A program made the translations under genes and the position numbers. Below the pieces are notes generated by a model, which was not told the origin of the DNA, did no database searches, and saw only the letters and a list, made by a program, of their open reading frames with translations. Shown here one piece after another: positions 1 through 8,965 of a stretch of 38,985 bases of DNA (the stretch's first letter is position 1; each line of letters opens with the position of its first letter). Origin of the DNA: an uncultured Alphaproteobacteria bacterium (lineage in GTDB: Bacteria; Pseudomonadota; Alphaproteobacteria; HIMB59); NCBI GenBank assembly GCA_902617465.1, contig CACMWO010000005.1, forward strand, positions 1 to 38,985. Direction: 5' to 3'.

Positions 1-639
1 TCTTAATACAGTAAATTCATCGCAAACTTCTATTACCTCATCTAATTTATGCGAAATGAATATGATAGATTTATTTTGTTTTTTTAAATTTCTTATAATT
101 GTATAAAGTTCGTTAATTTCTTTTTGTGAAAGAGAAGCAGTGGGTTCGTCCATTATTACAATATCAGCATCATGAATAAGTGATCTTGATATTTGAACAA
201 TATGTCTTTGAGCAATACTAAGGTCTTTAATTTTTTCATTTGGCTCAATGTTTGCTTCAAGATCTTTAAGTAGCTGATTTGTTTTATCTTGCATTAAACC
301 CCAGTCGACTAAACCATTAGATTTAGTTATATGATTACCAATGAAAACATTTTCTGTTACTGATAATTCATCGAACATAACTGACTCTTGGTGAATAGCT
401 GAAATACCCAAGCTTAAAGAGGCACTAGGATCAGGTATAGATTGTTGTTTGTTATTTAAATTAATTATTCCACTATCAGGTTGGTAAACACCACATAGAA
501 TTTTTACTAATGTTGATTTACCAGCACCATTTTCTCCTAAAAGTGCATGAATGCTATTTACTTGGAGCTGAAAATCAACTTTTTGGAGTGCTTTTACTCC
601 ATGAAAATTTTTTGAGATATTTTTAAGCTCAAGTTTCAT
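1..639 (-). CDS. Sugar ABC transporter ATP-binding protein, RbsA/XylG/RhaT type (C-terminal part cut by window edge)
   Basis: Own translation of the minus strand from ATG at 639: MKLELKNISKNFHGVKALQKVDFQL...LLGENGAGKSTLVKILCGVY...LSIAQRHIVQISRSLIHDADIVIMDEPTASLSQ...IIFISHKLDEV. Walker A, signature-like motif and Walker B present; absent from the supplied ORF track because it runs off the edge. Confidence 0.93.
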   Translation of the reverse strand, partial: MKLELKNISKNFHGVKALQKVDFQLQVNSIHALLGENGAGKSTLVKILCGVYQPDSGIINLNNKQQSIPDPSASLSLGISAIHQESVMFDELSVTENVFIGNHITKSNGLVDWGLMQDKTNQLLKDLEANIEPNEKIKDLSIAQRHIVQISRSLIHDADIVIMDEPTASLSQKEINELYTIIRNLKKQNKSIIFISHKLDEVIEVCDEFTVLR

Positions 640-646
640 TTGTAAA

Positions 647-671
647 CACACGACCACTTAGTGATCGTGTG
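647..671 (-). promoter_or_regulatory. Intergenic RNA stem-loop between binding-protein gene and ATPase gene
   Basis: CACACGACCACT-T-AGTGATCGTGTG; on the minus-strand transcript all 12 positions pair, one as a U-G wobble. Ends 7 nt before the ATPase start codon. Confidence 0.7.
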
Positions 672-688
672 CAAAAATATATATTTAA

Positions 689-1675
689 TTAAAAGATTTC
701 TGCGAACTTATCGATATTTGAAGCATCAAATATAAATGGATCTGCCATTGCTGCATTATTACCTGCACCTATGCAAATTTCACCCATTCTGCCAGTTGGA
801 ATACATTCTCCTTCTTGACCTGTGTAAGCACCAGATGCAATTTGATGTGATAAATAAACAGCTGAGTAACCTAAATCAATTGGATTCCAAATACCAAATT
901 GAATTGCAGCACCACTTTTAACATGTGCTTTCATTTCACTTGGGAGTCCAAGACCAGTTACAAATACTTTTCCAACCAATCCTTGATCTTCAACAGCTTT
1001 TGCTGCTGCTACGATACCAACAGATGTTGGGGCTATGATACCTTTGAGGTTTGGATGTTTTTTAAACAAACCAAGAGCTTCTTGATAACTCTTATCGAAA
1101 AGGTCATCACCATATACAGTATCTACCCACTTCATCTTAGAGTATTCTGGCTTTGCATGTTCTTTTTTCATTTCTTCTATCCAAGCATTTTGATTTGTTG
1201 CCTGACTAGTAGCGCTTAGAATTGCAAATTCACCCTCATCACCCATTGAATTTTTCATCCACTTAATATTTGATGAGCCAATAAGTGCAGTATTAGATGG
1301 GTCTAAGTTCATAATTCTTCCCTCTTCAGCGATACCAGAGTCCCAAGAGATAACTGTAATTCCTCTGTCCATAGCTTTTTTACCAATTGAAGCAAGAGCA
1401 TCCCTATCGTTAGCGGAGATAGCAATAGCATCAACTTTTTGAGCTATTAAAGAATTAATAACTTCAATTTGAGCTTCAGCAGTAGTAGTAGCTGGGCCAG
1501 TATAAATAACTTCAACTCCCCCAATTTCTTTCGCAGCTTCTTCGCCACCTTCGGCAGCTGCCTCAAAAAAACCAATACCTAAACCCTTTACCACTAACGC
1601 AATTCTCATATCAGCTGCATTAGCACTAAAAGCAAACAGGATTGATGATATTATTACTAAAAATAATTTTTTCAT
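689..1675 (-). CDS. rhaS: Rhamnose-type sugar ABC transporter substrate-binding protein (periplasmic binding protein, RbsB-like fold)
   Basis: Signal peptide MKKLFLVIISSILFAFSANAA; MRIALVVKGLGIGFFEAAAEGGEEAA...TTTAEAQIEVINSLIAQKVDAIAISANDRDAL typical of RhaS/LsrB-like binding proteins; next to rhamnose catabolic genes. Confidence 0.82.
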   Translation of the reverse strand: MKKLFLVIISSILFAFSANAADMRIALVVKGLGIGFFEAAAEGGEEAAKEIGGVEVIYTGPATTTAEAQIEVINSLIAQKVDAIAISANDRDALASIGKKAMDRGITVISWDSGIAEEGRIMNLDPSNTALIGSSNIKWMKNSMGDEGEFAILSATSQATNQNAWIEEMKKEHAKPEYSKMKWVDTVYGDDLFDKSYQEALGLFKKHPNLKGIIAPTSVGIVAAAKAVEDQGLVGKVFVTGLGLPSEMKAHVKSGAAIQFGIWNPIDLGYSAVYLSHQIASGAYTGQEGECIPTGRMGEICIGAGNNAAMADPFIFDASNIDKFAEIF

Positions 1676-1844
1676 TTATTCCTCCTAATATATTTAGTAT
1701 TAATATTATTTACTCTATTTCATTTTAAATCAATTAATTTTGAGAAGTTTTAGTATAATAAATTTTTTTTTATAATTGATTTTATGAAAAAAATGATTTT
1801 TATTTTTTTATTGAAGGTTATTTTTTTTCAATTAAAAACGTTAC

Positions 1845-3926
1845 ATGAGATTTCAAAAAAGCGTAATAAATAAATGGGATAATAAATTTAATAAATTATC
1901 TAAACTTGATCAATTAATATTAAGATCGAACCTACTAGGTGGAGATTTAAAAGTTACCAACTTTGGTGGAGGAAACACCTCCTCCAAGATTTCTGTGAGA
2001 GATCCTATAACAAAAAAAAATGAAAAAATTTTATATGTCAAAGGGTCAGGAGGAGATTTAGGTTCAATTAAAAAAGATGGTTTTGCAAGTCTTTATTTAG
2101 ATAAATTTAATAGCCTTAAAAATATTTACAGGGGCTTTAATCATGAGGATGAAATGGTTGGATATTACCCGATGTGTACTTTTAATAATAATCCTAGGGC
2201 TGCCAGTATTGACACACCACTTCATGCCTATGTGCCTTATCCTGAAGTAGATCACACTCATCCAGACTCAATTATTGCCCTAGCAACAATGAAAAATGGA
2301 AGAGATGTTATTAAAAAAGTTTATGGAAATAGTGTTGGCTGGATTGACTGGCAAAGACCTGGTTTTGACCTAGGATTAAAAATGGAAAACTTAATTCATA
2401 AAAATAAAGGTATTATTGGAATAGTGCTTGGTCATCATGGATTATTTACATGGTCAAATACAAGTAAAGAGTGTTATTCAAATTCTGTAGACTTAATAAA
2501 AAGGGCTCAAATGTATTTAAATAGCTCTATTAAAAAATATTCATTTGGAAAGCCTATTTACAAGAATAAATCAAACCCTGAATTTGAAATAAAATTAATA
2601 ACAACTATTCGAGGAAGTCTCTCTAATGAAAACTCAAAAATACTTAACTTAGACAAATCAGATATTACCTTAGAATTTGTTAACTCAACAAATTTGAAAA
2701 AAGTTGCTGCAATTGGAACTTCTTGCCCTGACCATTTTCTCAGAACAAAAAGATTGCCTATGGTTTTACCTCCATTGTCAGATTTAATTAAAAATGAAAA
2801 TAAAATTCACAGTATCGTTAAAACATATTTAGAAAAATATAAAGAAGCATACACAAAGTACTATAATAGAAATAAAAGCAAAGGATCTCCAAACCTTAGG
2901 GACCCGTACCCAGTAATAATTCTTATACCTGAGTATGGAATGATGTCTTTTGCAAAAAATAAATCAACTGCACGTATCTCAAGTGAGTTTTTTTGTAATG
3001 CAATGAATGTAATGAAAGGCGCGGAGGGTATAAGCAAGTACACAGGACTTACTGAAAAAGAAGCATTTAGAATAGAATATTGGGAGTTGGAGGAAGCAAA
3101 ATTAAGAAGAATGCCTCCAGAAAAAGAGCTTGCTGGAAAAGTAGCTCTTATTACAGGTGCGGCTGGGGGAATTGGATCAGCTACTGCAAGAAAATTCCTT
3201 AGTGAGGGTTGTTGTGTAATTTTAACGGATATAGATAAAAAAGCACTTAATTCAAAACACGAGGAGTTTAGTACAGAATTTGGCAGAGATGTTGTTCATT
3301 CTATATTAATGGATGTCACTAGCGAACAAGATGTTAAGAGAGCTGTATCGAATAGTGTAAATGCTTTTGGTGGTATCGATATACTAGTTGCAAATGCAGG
3401 ATTTGCATCAGCAGCTCTATTTGAAAAAACATCTTCAAAACTTTGGGATAAAAATATGGATATCTTATCAAAAGGATGTTTTTTAATAAGTCGTGAGGTA
3501 TACCAAAAAATGATTGATCAAAAAAATGGAGGTTCAATTATATTTGTCTCAAGCAAAAATAGCTTAAATGCATCAAAGGGAGCGTCAGCATATAGTGTAG
3601 CAAAAAGTTCTTTGCTTCACCTTTCTAGATCTATTGCGCTGGAGGGTTCAAGTCATAAAATTCGTTCAAATGTCGTAAATCCTGATGCTGTTATTCAAAA
3701 CTCAAAAATATGGCAAGGTGAGTGGACCAAACAAAGAGCAATCAGTAATAAAATTAGTGTTAATCAAGTTGAGGAATTTTACAAAAACAGAAGTTTATTG
3801 AAAGTAAGCATACTTCCAGAAGATATAGCTGAGGGAATTTACTTCTTCGCAAGTTCTAAATCGAAAAAATCAACAGGAAATATTATCAATGTCGATGGAG
3901 GTAATATAACATCATTCACTAGATAA
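1845..3926 (+). CDS. rhaD: Bifunctional rhamnulose-1-phosphate aldolase / short-chain dehydrogenase
   Basis: N-terminal class II aldolase (GGGNTSSK, HTHPDSI, LGHHGLFTW) fused to C-terminal SDR (GKVALITGAAGGIGSATA, NAGFA, YSVAKSS). Confidence 0.92.
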   Translation: MRFQKSVINKWDNKFNKLSKLDQLILRSNLLGGDLKVTNFGGGNTSSKISVRDPITKKNEKILYVKGSGGDLGSIKKDGFASLYLDKFNSLKNIYRGFNHEDEMVGYYPMCTFNNNPRAASIDTPLHAYVPYPEVDHTHPDSIIALATMKNGRDVIKKVYGNSVGWIDWQRPGFDLGLKMENLIHKNKGIIGIVLGHHGLFTWSNTSKECYSNSVDLIKRAQMYLNSSIKKYSFGKPIYKNKSNPEFEIKLITTIRGSLSNENSKILNLDKSDITLEFVNSTNLKKVAAIGTSCPDHFLRTKRLPMVLPPLSDLIKNENKIHSIVKTYLEKYKEAYTKYYNRNKSKGSPNLRDPYPVIILIPEYGMMSFAKNKSTARISSEFFCNAMNVMKGAEGISKYTGLTEKEAFRIEYWELEEAKLRRMPPEKELAGKVALITGAAGGIGSATARKFLSEGCCVILTDIDKKALNSKHEEFSTEFGRDVVHSILMDVTSEQDVKRAVSNSVNAFGGIDILVANAGFASAALFEKTSSKLWDKNMDILSKGCFLISREVYQKMIDQKNGGSIIFVSSKNSLNASKGASAYSVAKSSLLHLSRSIALEGSSHKIRSNVVNPDAVIQNSKIWQGEWTKQRAISNKISVNQVEEFYKNRSLLKVSILPEDIAEGIYFFASSKSKKSTGNIINVDGGNITSFTR

Positions 3927-5296
3927 TGGTGTCTTCTGAGAAACTAAATATTGTCCTCGATATTGGTAAAACAAACGTCAAGTTAACATTTGTTGATAGC
4001 ACTAATAATAAGACAATAAAATTTTTTAAAACAAAACAAAAAAATATTTATAGACATGGTATAAAAATTTTAAATTCAAATTCTATATTTGAGTGGGCAC
4101 TAAAAAAAATTACCTACATTGGAAGAATGCACAAATTAGATAAATTTGTTTGTACTGCTCATGGAACCTCTATTGCTCTTATAAGTTATGATGATAAAGA
4201 GCTTTTGGCTTGTACAGATTATGAATATAAATTCGATAAATTATTTAATAATTATAAGAAAATAGCACCTAAATTTAATGAAAGTTTCTCTCCCTTTTTA
4301 GAAAATGGACTTAATATAGGTCAGCAAATTTACTATTTGTATAAAAGAAAACAAAAACTTATTAAGAAAACAAAATACATCCTTAATTATCCTCAATATA
4401 TTGTATGGAAGCTCACTTCTAGTTTTTCATCTGAGATATCATATGTAGGCTGTCATACGCATTTGTGGGATTTTAAAAGAAATAAACTCTCCTCTTTTGT
4501 TAAAAAAATAAAATTAGAAAAAAAATTTCCACAAATAAGAAAGGCATGGGATACCATAGGACGAAAACAAATTGGTGAGTCAAATTTAAAAATTATAAAT
4601 GGGATCCATGATAGTAATGCGTCCTATTTATATTTTAAAAATTCAGATATGAAAAATTTTACCTTGGTTTCAACGGGAACTTGGTACATCATATTTAATC
4701 AAAAAACTCCTTTAAAAAACCTTAACCCTAGTCTTGACATGTTAGCTAATATTGATGTTTTTGGAAAACCTGTTCCAACTATGAGATTTATGGGTGGAAG
4801 GGAATATGATCATTTAATGGGAGTATTTAAAATTTCAAATAAAGCTAGAGCTATTAAAAATTTTAGTTTTCATGACTATTTGATTTATCCTAGTTACGCA
4901 TCCGGTGGAGGGTTTTCAATAAATAAAATTAATATTATTTTATATGAAAGGCTTAACAAAGGTCAAATTTATTATCTAATTTGTCTATATATTTCGTTTG
5001 TAATTAATTTTTGTTTAAACCAAATGAAATCTTCAAATACTATAATTCTTGATGGGCCAATTACTAAAAATATTACAATTATGAAAATACTTTCATCATT
5101 GAGAAAAAAACAAATAGTTCTAAAAAATAAGAGAGAAATAGGAACTACTCTAGGAGCTACAAATTTATTTAATATTAAGAAGAAAAATAAATTACAAACA
5201 GTTGTTATAAAAAAGTATCAAAATCAATCTATTCAAGCTATTTACAAAAATTGGGAGCAGAACCTTTATAAAAAAGAGTTATTTAGACATTCTTAA
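3926..5296 (+). CDS. FGGY-family carbohydrate kinase, probable rhamnulokinase
   Basis: N-terminal LDIGKTNVKLTFVD phosphate-binding motif, STGTWYI, C-terminal LGATNLF; start overlaps rhaD stop (TAATG). Confidence 0.8.
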   Translation: MVSSEKLNIVLDIGKTNVKLTFVDSTNNKTIKFFKTKQKNIYRHGIKILNSNSIFEWALKKITYIGRMHKLDKFVCTAHGTSIALISYDDKELLACTDYEYKFDKLFNNYKKIAPKFNESFSPFLENGLNIGQQIYYLYKRKQKLIKKTKYILNYPQYIVWKLTSSFSSEISYVGCHTHLWDFKRNKLSSFVKKIKLEKKFPQIRKAWDTIGRKQIGESNLKIINGIHDSNASYLYFKNSDMKNFTLVSTGTWYIIFNQKTPLKNLNPSLDMLANIDVFGKPVPTMRFMGGREYDHLMGVFKISNKARAIKNFSFHDYLIYPSYASGGGFSINKINIILYERLNKGQIYYLICLYISFVINFCLNQMKSSNTIILDGPITKNITIMKILSSLRKKQIVLKNKREIGTTLGATNLFNIKKKNKLQTVVIKKYQNQSIQAIYKNWEQNLYKKELFRHS

Positions 5297-5316
5297 TTTT
5301 TGTTTAATATAAAAAT

Positions 5317-6471
5317 ATGTTCAGTAGCATTAACAATTGTCATAACTTTGAGGATTTTCGGATTCTAGCAAAAAAAAGACTTCCGTCACCGATATTTCAT
5401 TATATTGATGGCGCAGCTGATGATGAAGTAACTTTTCGAAGAAATACCGAAGCGTATGATAAATGTGACTTAATTCCTAATGTGCTAACCGGTGTAAAAG
5501 ATATTGATATGTCTACAACTGTAATGGGGCATAAAATAGAAATGCCAATTTATTGTTCCCCAACAGCTTTACAAAGATTGTTTCACCCTGATGGAGAGAT
5601 TGGGGTTGGACTGGCAGCGGAAAAATATGGAACAATGTTTGGGGTTTCTTCTCTAGGAACTGCGAGCATTGAGGAAATATCTAAATTAATTTCGACTCCA
5701 AAATTATTTCAACTTTATGTGCATAAAGACGAGGGACTAAATAATTATTTAATTGATCAATGCAAAGAACATAATTTTGACACAATGGCCATTACAGTTG
5801 ACTCAGCGGTTGGAGGTAACAGAGAAAGAGACTTATATTCAGGTTTTACAATTCCATTAAATTTATCCTTAAAGAGTATAGTGAGTTTCGCTACACACCC
5901 TGCTTGGGCTTTTAATTATTTCACAAAACCAAAATGGGAATTAAGTAGCTTAAAAAAGCATGTAACAGAGGGCACTAATGTGATGACCAGTATTGGCGAT
6001 TACTTTACAAAAATGTTAGATAACTCCTTATCTTGGAAAAAGATTGAAGACATTAATAAAAAATGGGGAAAGCCGTTAGCAATCAAGGGTATTATGTCTG
6101 TAGACGATGCCATGAAAGCCGTAGATGTTGGAGCATCTGCTATTATGATTTCCAATCATGGTGGAAGACAATTAGATGGATCTCGATCTCCTTTTGATCA
6201 GCTTGAAGAAATTGTTAATGCTGTTGGTGATAAAATTGATGTGATATGCGATGGTGGTATCAAAAGAGGAACTCATGTTTTAAAAGCTCTTTCATTAGGC
6301 GCTAAGGCCTGTTCGGGTGGTAGAATGTATCTATACGCTTTGGCTGCAGGGGGCCAAAAAGGTGTAGAATTAGCTTTAAGCAATCTCAAAAAAGAAATCG
6401 AGAGAGATATGATTTTAATGGGAGTTTCTAATATTAATGAGCTTTCAAAGAAAAATTTAAGATTTAGGTAG
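5317..6471 (+). CDS. lldD: FMN-dependent alpha-hydroxy-acid (L-lactate) dehydrogenase
   Basis: FHYIDGAADDEVTFRRN, FQLYVHKD, AITVDSAVGGNRERD, SNHGGRQLDGSRSP, DGGIKRGTHVLKAL: LldD/glycolate oxidase family motifs. Confidence 0.9.
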   Translation: MFSSINNCHNFEDFRILAKKRLPSPIFHYIDGAADDEVTFRRNTEAYDKCDLIPNVLTGVKDIDMSTTVMGHKIEMPIYCSPTALQRLFHPDGEIGVGLAAEKYGTMFGVSSLGTASIEEISKLISTPKLFQLYVHKDEGLNNYLIDQCKEHNFDTMAITVDSAVGGNRERDLYSGFTIPLNLSLKSIVSFATHPAWAFNYFTKPKWELSSLKKHVTEGTNVMTSIGDYFTKMLDNSLSWKKIEDINKKWGKPLAIKGIMSVDDAMKAVDVGASAIMISNHGGRQLDGSRSPFDQLEEIVNAVGDKIDVICDGGIKRGTHVLKALSLGAKACSGGRMYLYALAAGGQKGVELALSNLKKEIERDMILMGVSNINELSKKNLRFR

Positions 6472-6474
6472 CAA

Positions 6475-7053
6475 TCATTGTTGTTTTGTTAATTCTCTAA
6501 TTAAAATATTCAGGTCACTAATAAATATTCCTTGATCTATGGACTTATCAAAGTACATGGTGCAATGGTGTCCCAAAAAGTGGTCATTTAAAAAATTCAA
6601 AGCATTTTCTTCACCGCTCCAAGTTTTACTAAAATCTTCAGACGCTTGAAAAAAAGAATTTAAAGACTCCTCGGAGCAATCATTCCAAAAAGCAGGACAG
6701 TAGTTAGTTCCGTCTCCTTTAAATAGATTGATGTATGCATCCAACACTATAATTTCAAAATTAGGGTAATTAACTTTTTTATACTGACTGACATCAACAT
6801 CACTTAAGTCAGTTAAAAACTGTTTTGATAGGGAGTCATAATATAAGTCATAGTTTAAAGCTTTTGCTCCTTCAAAATTTTCATTGAAGAAGAGTATAAT
6901 TTGATCTCGTATCTCAATCTCTTCAATCGGATCCAAAGACCAGTAGACCTCCTCTAAATAACCTACACAATAATCTTGATCTGACGAGTATAAATTTGAA
7001 TAAAAATTTAAATTAACAATGAAAATTATTACAGAAAGATATATTTTTGACAA
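6475..7053 (-). CDS. Secreted hypothetical protein
   Basis: ORF with N-terminal hydrophobic segment; no family recognised. Confidence 0.6.
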   Translation of the reverse strand: MSKIYLSVIIFIVNLNFYSNLYSSDQDYCVGYLEEVYWSLDPIEEIEIRDQIILFFNENFEGAKALNYDLYYDSLSKQFLTDLSDVDVSQYKKVNYPNFEIIVLDAYINLFKGDGTNYCPAFWNDCSEESLNSFFQASEDFSKTWSGEENALNFLNDHFLGHHCTMYFDKSIDQGIFISDLNILIRELTKQQ

Positions 7054-7058
7054 AATAT

Positions 7059-7550
7059 TTAATTATTACTTCGAAAATCCCACGGATATTCAAATTCCAT
7101 GGACCACATTCCAAGCTTATTAGATTTAGCATATTCTTCATCTTGTATGTATTTATTTGAGTATTTTCTATATGCGAATGCAAAACCCTCTCTGACCAAG
7201 TAACTGCTTAATGACAGACCGTTGACAAAGCATTCACCTAATACTCTTCCATAGACGTCTTTTCCCTCATCAGTACAACTAATTTTATTATTTGTTACTT
7301 TTGCAATTAAAGTATCTTTTGATATTTTTCCACATGCAACCTTCCCTTCACTTGCAATACAAGTCTGATTGATTTCAGGAGCATCTATTCCACTAAAACG
7401 TATTTTAATATCACCTAATTTAATTGTATCTCCATCAACTACGGTGACATGAGATGCAAATAGGTTATTTACGATTAAAAACAGTGAGGAAATTAGGTAA
7501 ATAATAGAAAATTTTAGTGACACGCAATATTGTACTTTTTTAAACGCCAA
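7059..7550 (-). CDS. Thermonuclease (SNase-like) family protein, secreted
   Basis: VVDGDTIKLGDIKIRFSGIDAPE, YGRVLGECFVNG, LVREGFAFAYRKY: SNase fold motifs; N-terminal hydrophobic segment. Exact start uncertain (overlaps upstream gene by 37 nt). Confidence 0.88.
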   Translation of the reverse strand: MAFKKVQYCVSLKFSIIYLISSLFLIVNNLFASHVTVVDGDTIKLGDIKIRFSGIDAPEINQTCIASEGKVACGKISKDTLIAKVTNNKISCTDEGKDVYGRVLGECFVNGLSLSSYLVREGFAFAYRKYSNKYIQDEEYAKSNKLGMWSMEFEYPWDFRSNN

Positions 7551-7960
7551 TAATTATAGGGCCAAGGAGTAATAAAACCAACAAAAAGCATTATAGGAAC
7601 AACCCACCAAGTAAGCATTGCCCCTCCTGTTAAAACAACGTCTGTAACATTCATAGCTATTTCCATTGATATCATAGAAATAAAGCTCATTCCAAGAGCA
7701 GTACTAATTGCCTGTTTTAGAGAAAAATTTTGTCTTAAAAGAATTATTGTTTCTAGGATAATGCTAGTAATCAGTCCATTAATGATTGCTAAAATCATTA
7801 TATTTAAGGTTGGCCAAGCAATTTCATTAATTTGAAAGTAAAATATAGTACCAAGATCTCCTATAGCACATCCAATTAAACACCACTTAGTATTATGAGC
7901 ACTTTTTTTCCAGGTATGTTTACATTTCCAATTAAAGTTGGTGAGAGTTGAAACAAACAT
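7514..7960 (-). CDS. DUF4396-like membrane protein
   Basis: Four predicted TM segments and a C-terminus PWPYNYWRLKKYNIACH that resembles DUF4396 proteins. Confidence 0.68.
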   Translation of the reverse strand: MFVSTLTNFNWKCKHTWKKSAHNTKWCLIGCAIGDLGTIFYFQINEIAWPTLNIMILAIINGLITSIILETIILLRQNFSLKQAISTALGMSFISMISMEIAMNVTDVVLTGGAMLTWWVVPIMLFVGFITPWPYNYWRLKKYNIACH

Positions 7961-7971
7961 TGTTTTTTATT

Positions 7972-7993
7972 TACTATATACTGGTATATAGTA
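7972..7993. promoter_or_regulatory. Perfect inverted repeat in divergent promoter, candidate CsoR operator
   Basis: TACTATATAC-TG-GTATATAGTA (10-bp arms, 2-bp spacer), 10 bp upstream of the csoR ATG and 11 bp upstream of the divergent DUF4396 gene. Confidence 0.6.
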
Positions 7994-8003
7994 TAGTAGT
8001 TAT

Positions 8004-8297
8004 ATGTCAAATATTATTAAAATAAATAAAAATCCAGACCATATTAAAAATATTCATCGTATTAATCGAATTCACGGTCAGCTTAAAGGTGTTGAAAAAA
8101 TGATTGTTGAAAAAAGATATTGTCTTGAAATTTTACAACAAACTAGAGCTATAACTTCAGCAATAAAATCTTTAGAAAATAACATACTTAATAAGCATAT
8201 TGACCACTGTGTTGTAGATGCTATGAAAAAAAATGACAAACAAAAAAAACAAAAAATAGAAGAATTACAAGATTTACTTAGAAAATTTAATAATTAA
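8004..8297 (+). CDS. csoR: CsoR/RcnR/FrmR family metal-sensing transcriptional repressor, probable Cu(I) CsoR
   Basis: RINRIHGQLKGVEKMI, RYCLEILQQTRAI, HIDHCV; Cys40/His65/Cys69 have the same spacing (25, 4) as the C-H-C copper ligands of CsoR. Confidence 0.88.
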   Translation: MSNIIKINKNPDHIKNIHRINRIHGQLKGVEKMIVEKRYCLEILQQTRAITSAIKSLENNILNKHIDHCVVDAMKKNDKQKKQKIEELQDLLRKFNN

Positions 8298-8302
8298 AAA
8301 AA

Positions 8303-8785
8303 TTGTCGTTTCTTTTAAAAAGAATTTTAATATTTGTTATTGGTCTTGCAGCAATAATAATTTCTCTTCTGTATTTTTTAAACCCTAATAAAAAGGAAAG
8401 CAACAATATAGAAATAACTAATATCGAAATTGACGAAAAATTAATTAGTCAAATTAACTTAGGTAAATCTCTTTATGTGACTCATTGCGCGTCATGTCAT
8501 GGAGATAATTTACAAGGTCAACCCAACTGGAGTACAAAAAAAGATAAAGATGGTCATAACCTCTCCCCACCCTTAAATGGAACAGGTCATACATGGCATC
8601 ACAGTCAAGAACAGCTCTTTAATATTATTAGGTATGGATTTAAAATTTATAATGAAAACTACGATGGTAAAATGCAAGGTAACGACAAATTAAATGATGA
8701 TGACATATGGTCTATTTTAGCTTACATGAAATCTGTTTGGCCTGAGTCAATACAGAAAAAATACGATACCATAACTAAACATTAA
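8303..8785 (+). CDS. Class I cytochrome c, membrane-anchored
   Basis: N-terminal TM segment; haem motif CASCHG; possible distal Met in GKMQG; DDIWSILAYMKSVWP. TTG start. Confidence 0.87.
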   Translation: MSFLLKRILIFVIGLAAIIISLLYFLNPNKKESNNIEITNIEIDEKLISQINLGKSLYVTHCASCHGDNLQGQPNWSTKKDKDGHNLSPPLNGTGHTWHHSQEQLFNIIRYGFKIYNENYDGKMQGNDKLNDDDIWSILAYMKSVWPESIQKKYDTITKH

Positions 8786-8965
8786 TTTTTAACATAGCTA
8801 AACGATTAAATACCCCTAAAAAGTAAATTTAATAAGATTAAAGGTTGATAATATTGATCTTTTGATATCAATAAATTGCATGTTGTTTGGGCTTTTAATG
8901 TGTTTGAAATCATTCTCATTTTGTTAAATTCAATCACACATATTTTTTATAGGAGGAGGATTTCT

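Noticed and set aside
736-1219. Plus-strand ORFs of 61 and 106 aa (736-921, 899-1219)
   Set aside because: Antisense shadow ORFs inside the binding-protein gene with no recognisable domain.
1727-1782. AAATCAATT ... AATTGATTT inverted repeat in the rhaS/rhaD divergent region
   Set aside because: 9-bp AT-only arms 38 nt apart are expected by chance at this base composition.
2861-3537. Minus-strand ORFs within rhaD (2861-3043, 3334-3537)
   Set aside because: Opposite-strand reading of a confidently assigned gene; composition-driven.
8852-8873. TATTGAT-N8-ATCAATA repeat upstream of the alpha-glucoside-type SBP
   Set aside because: Operator-like, but short and AT-rich, with no local regulator to bind it.
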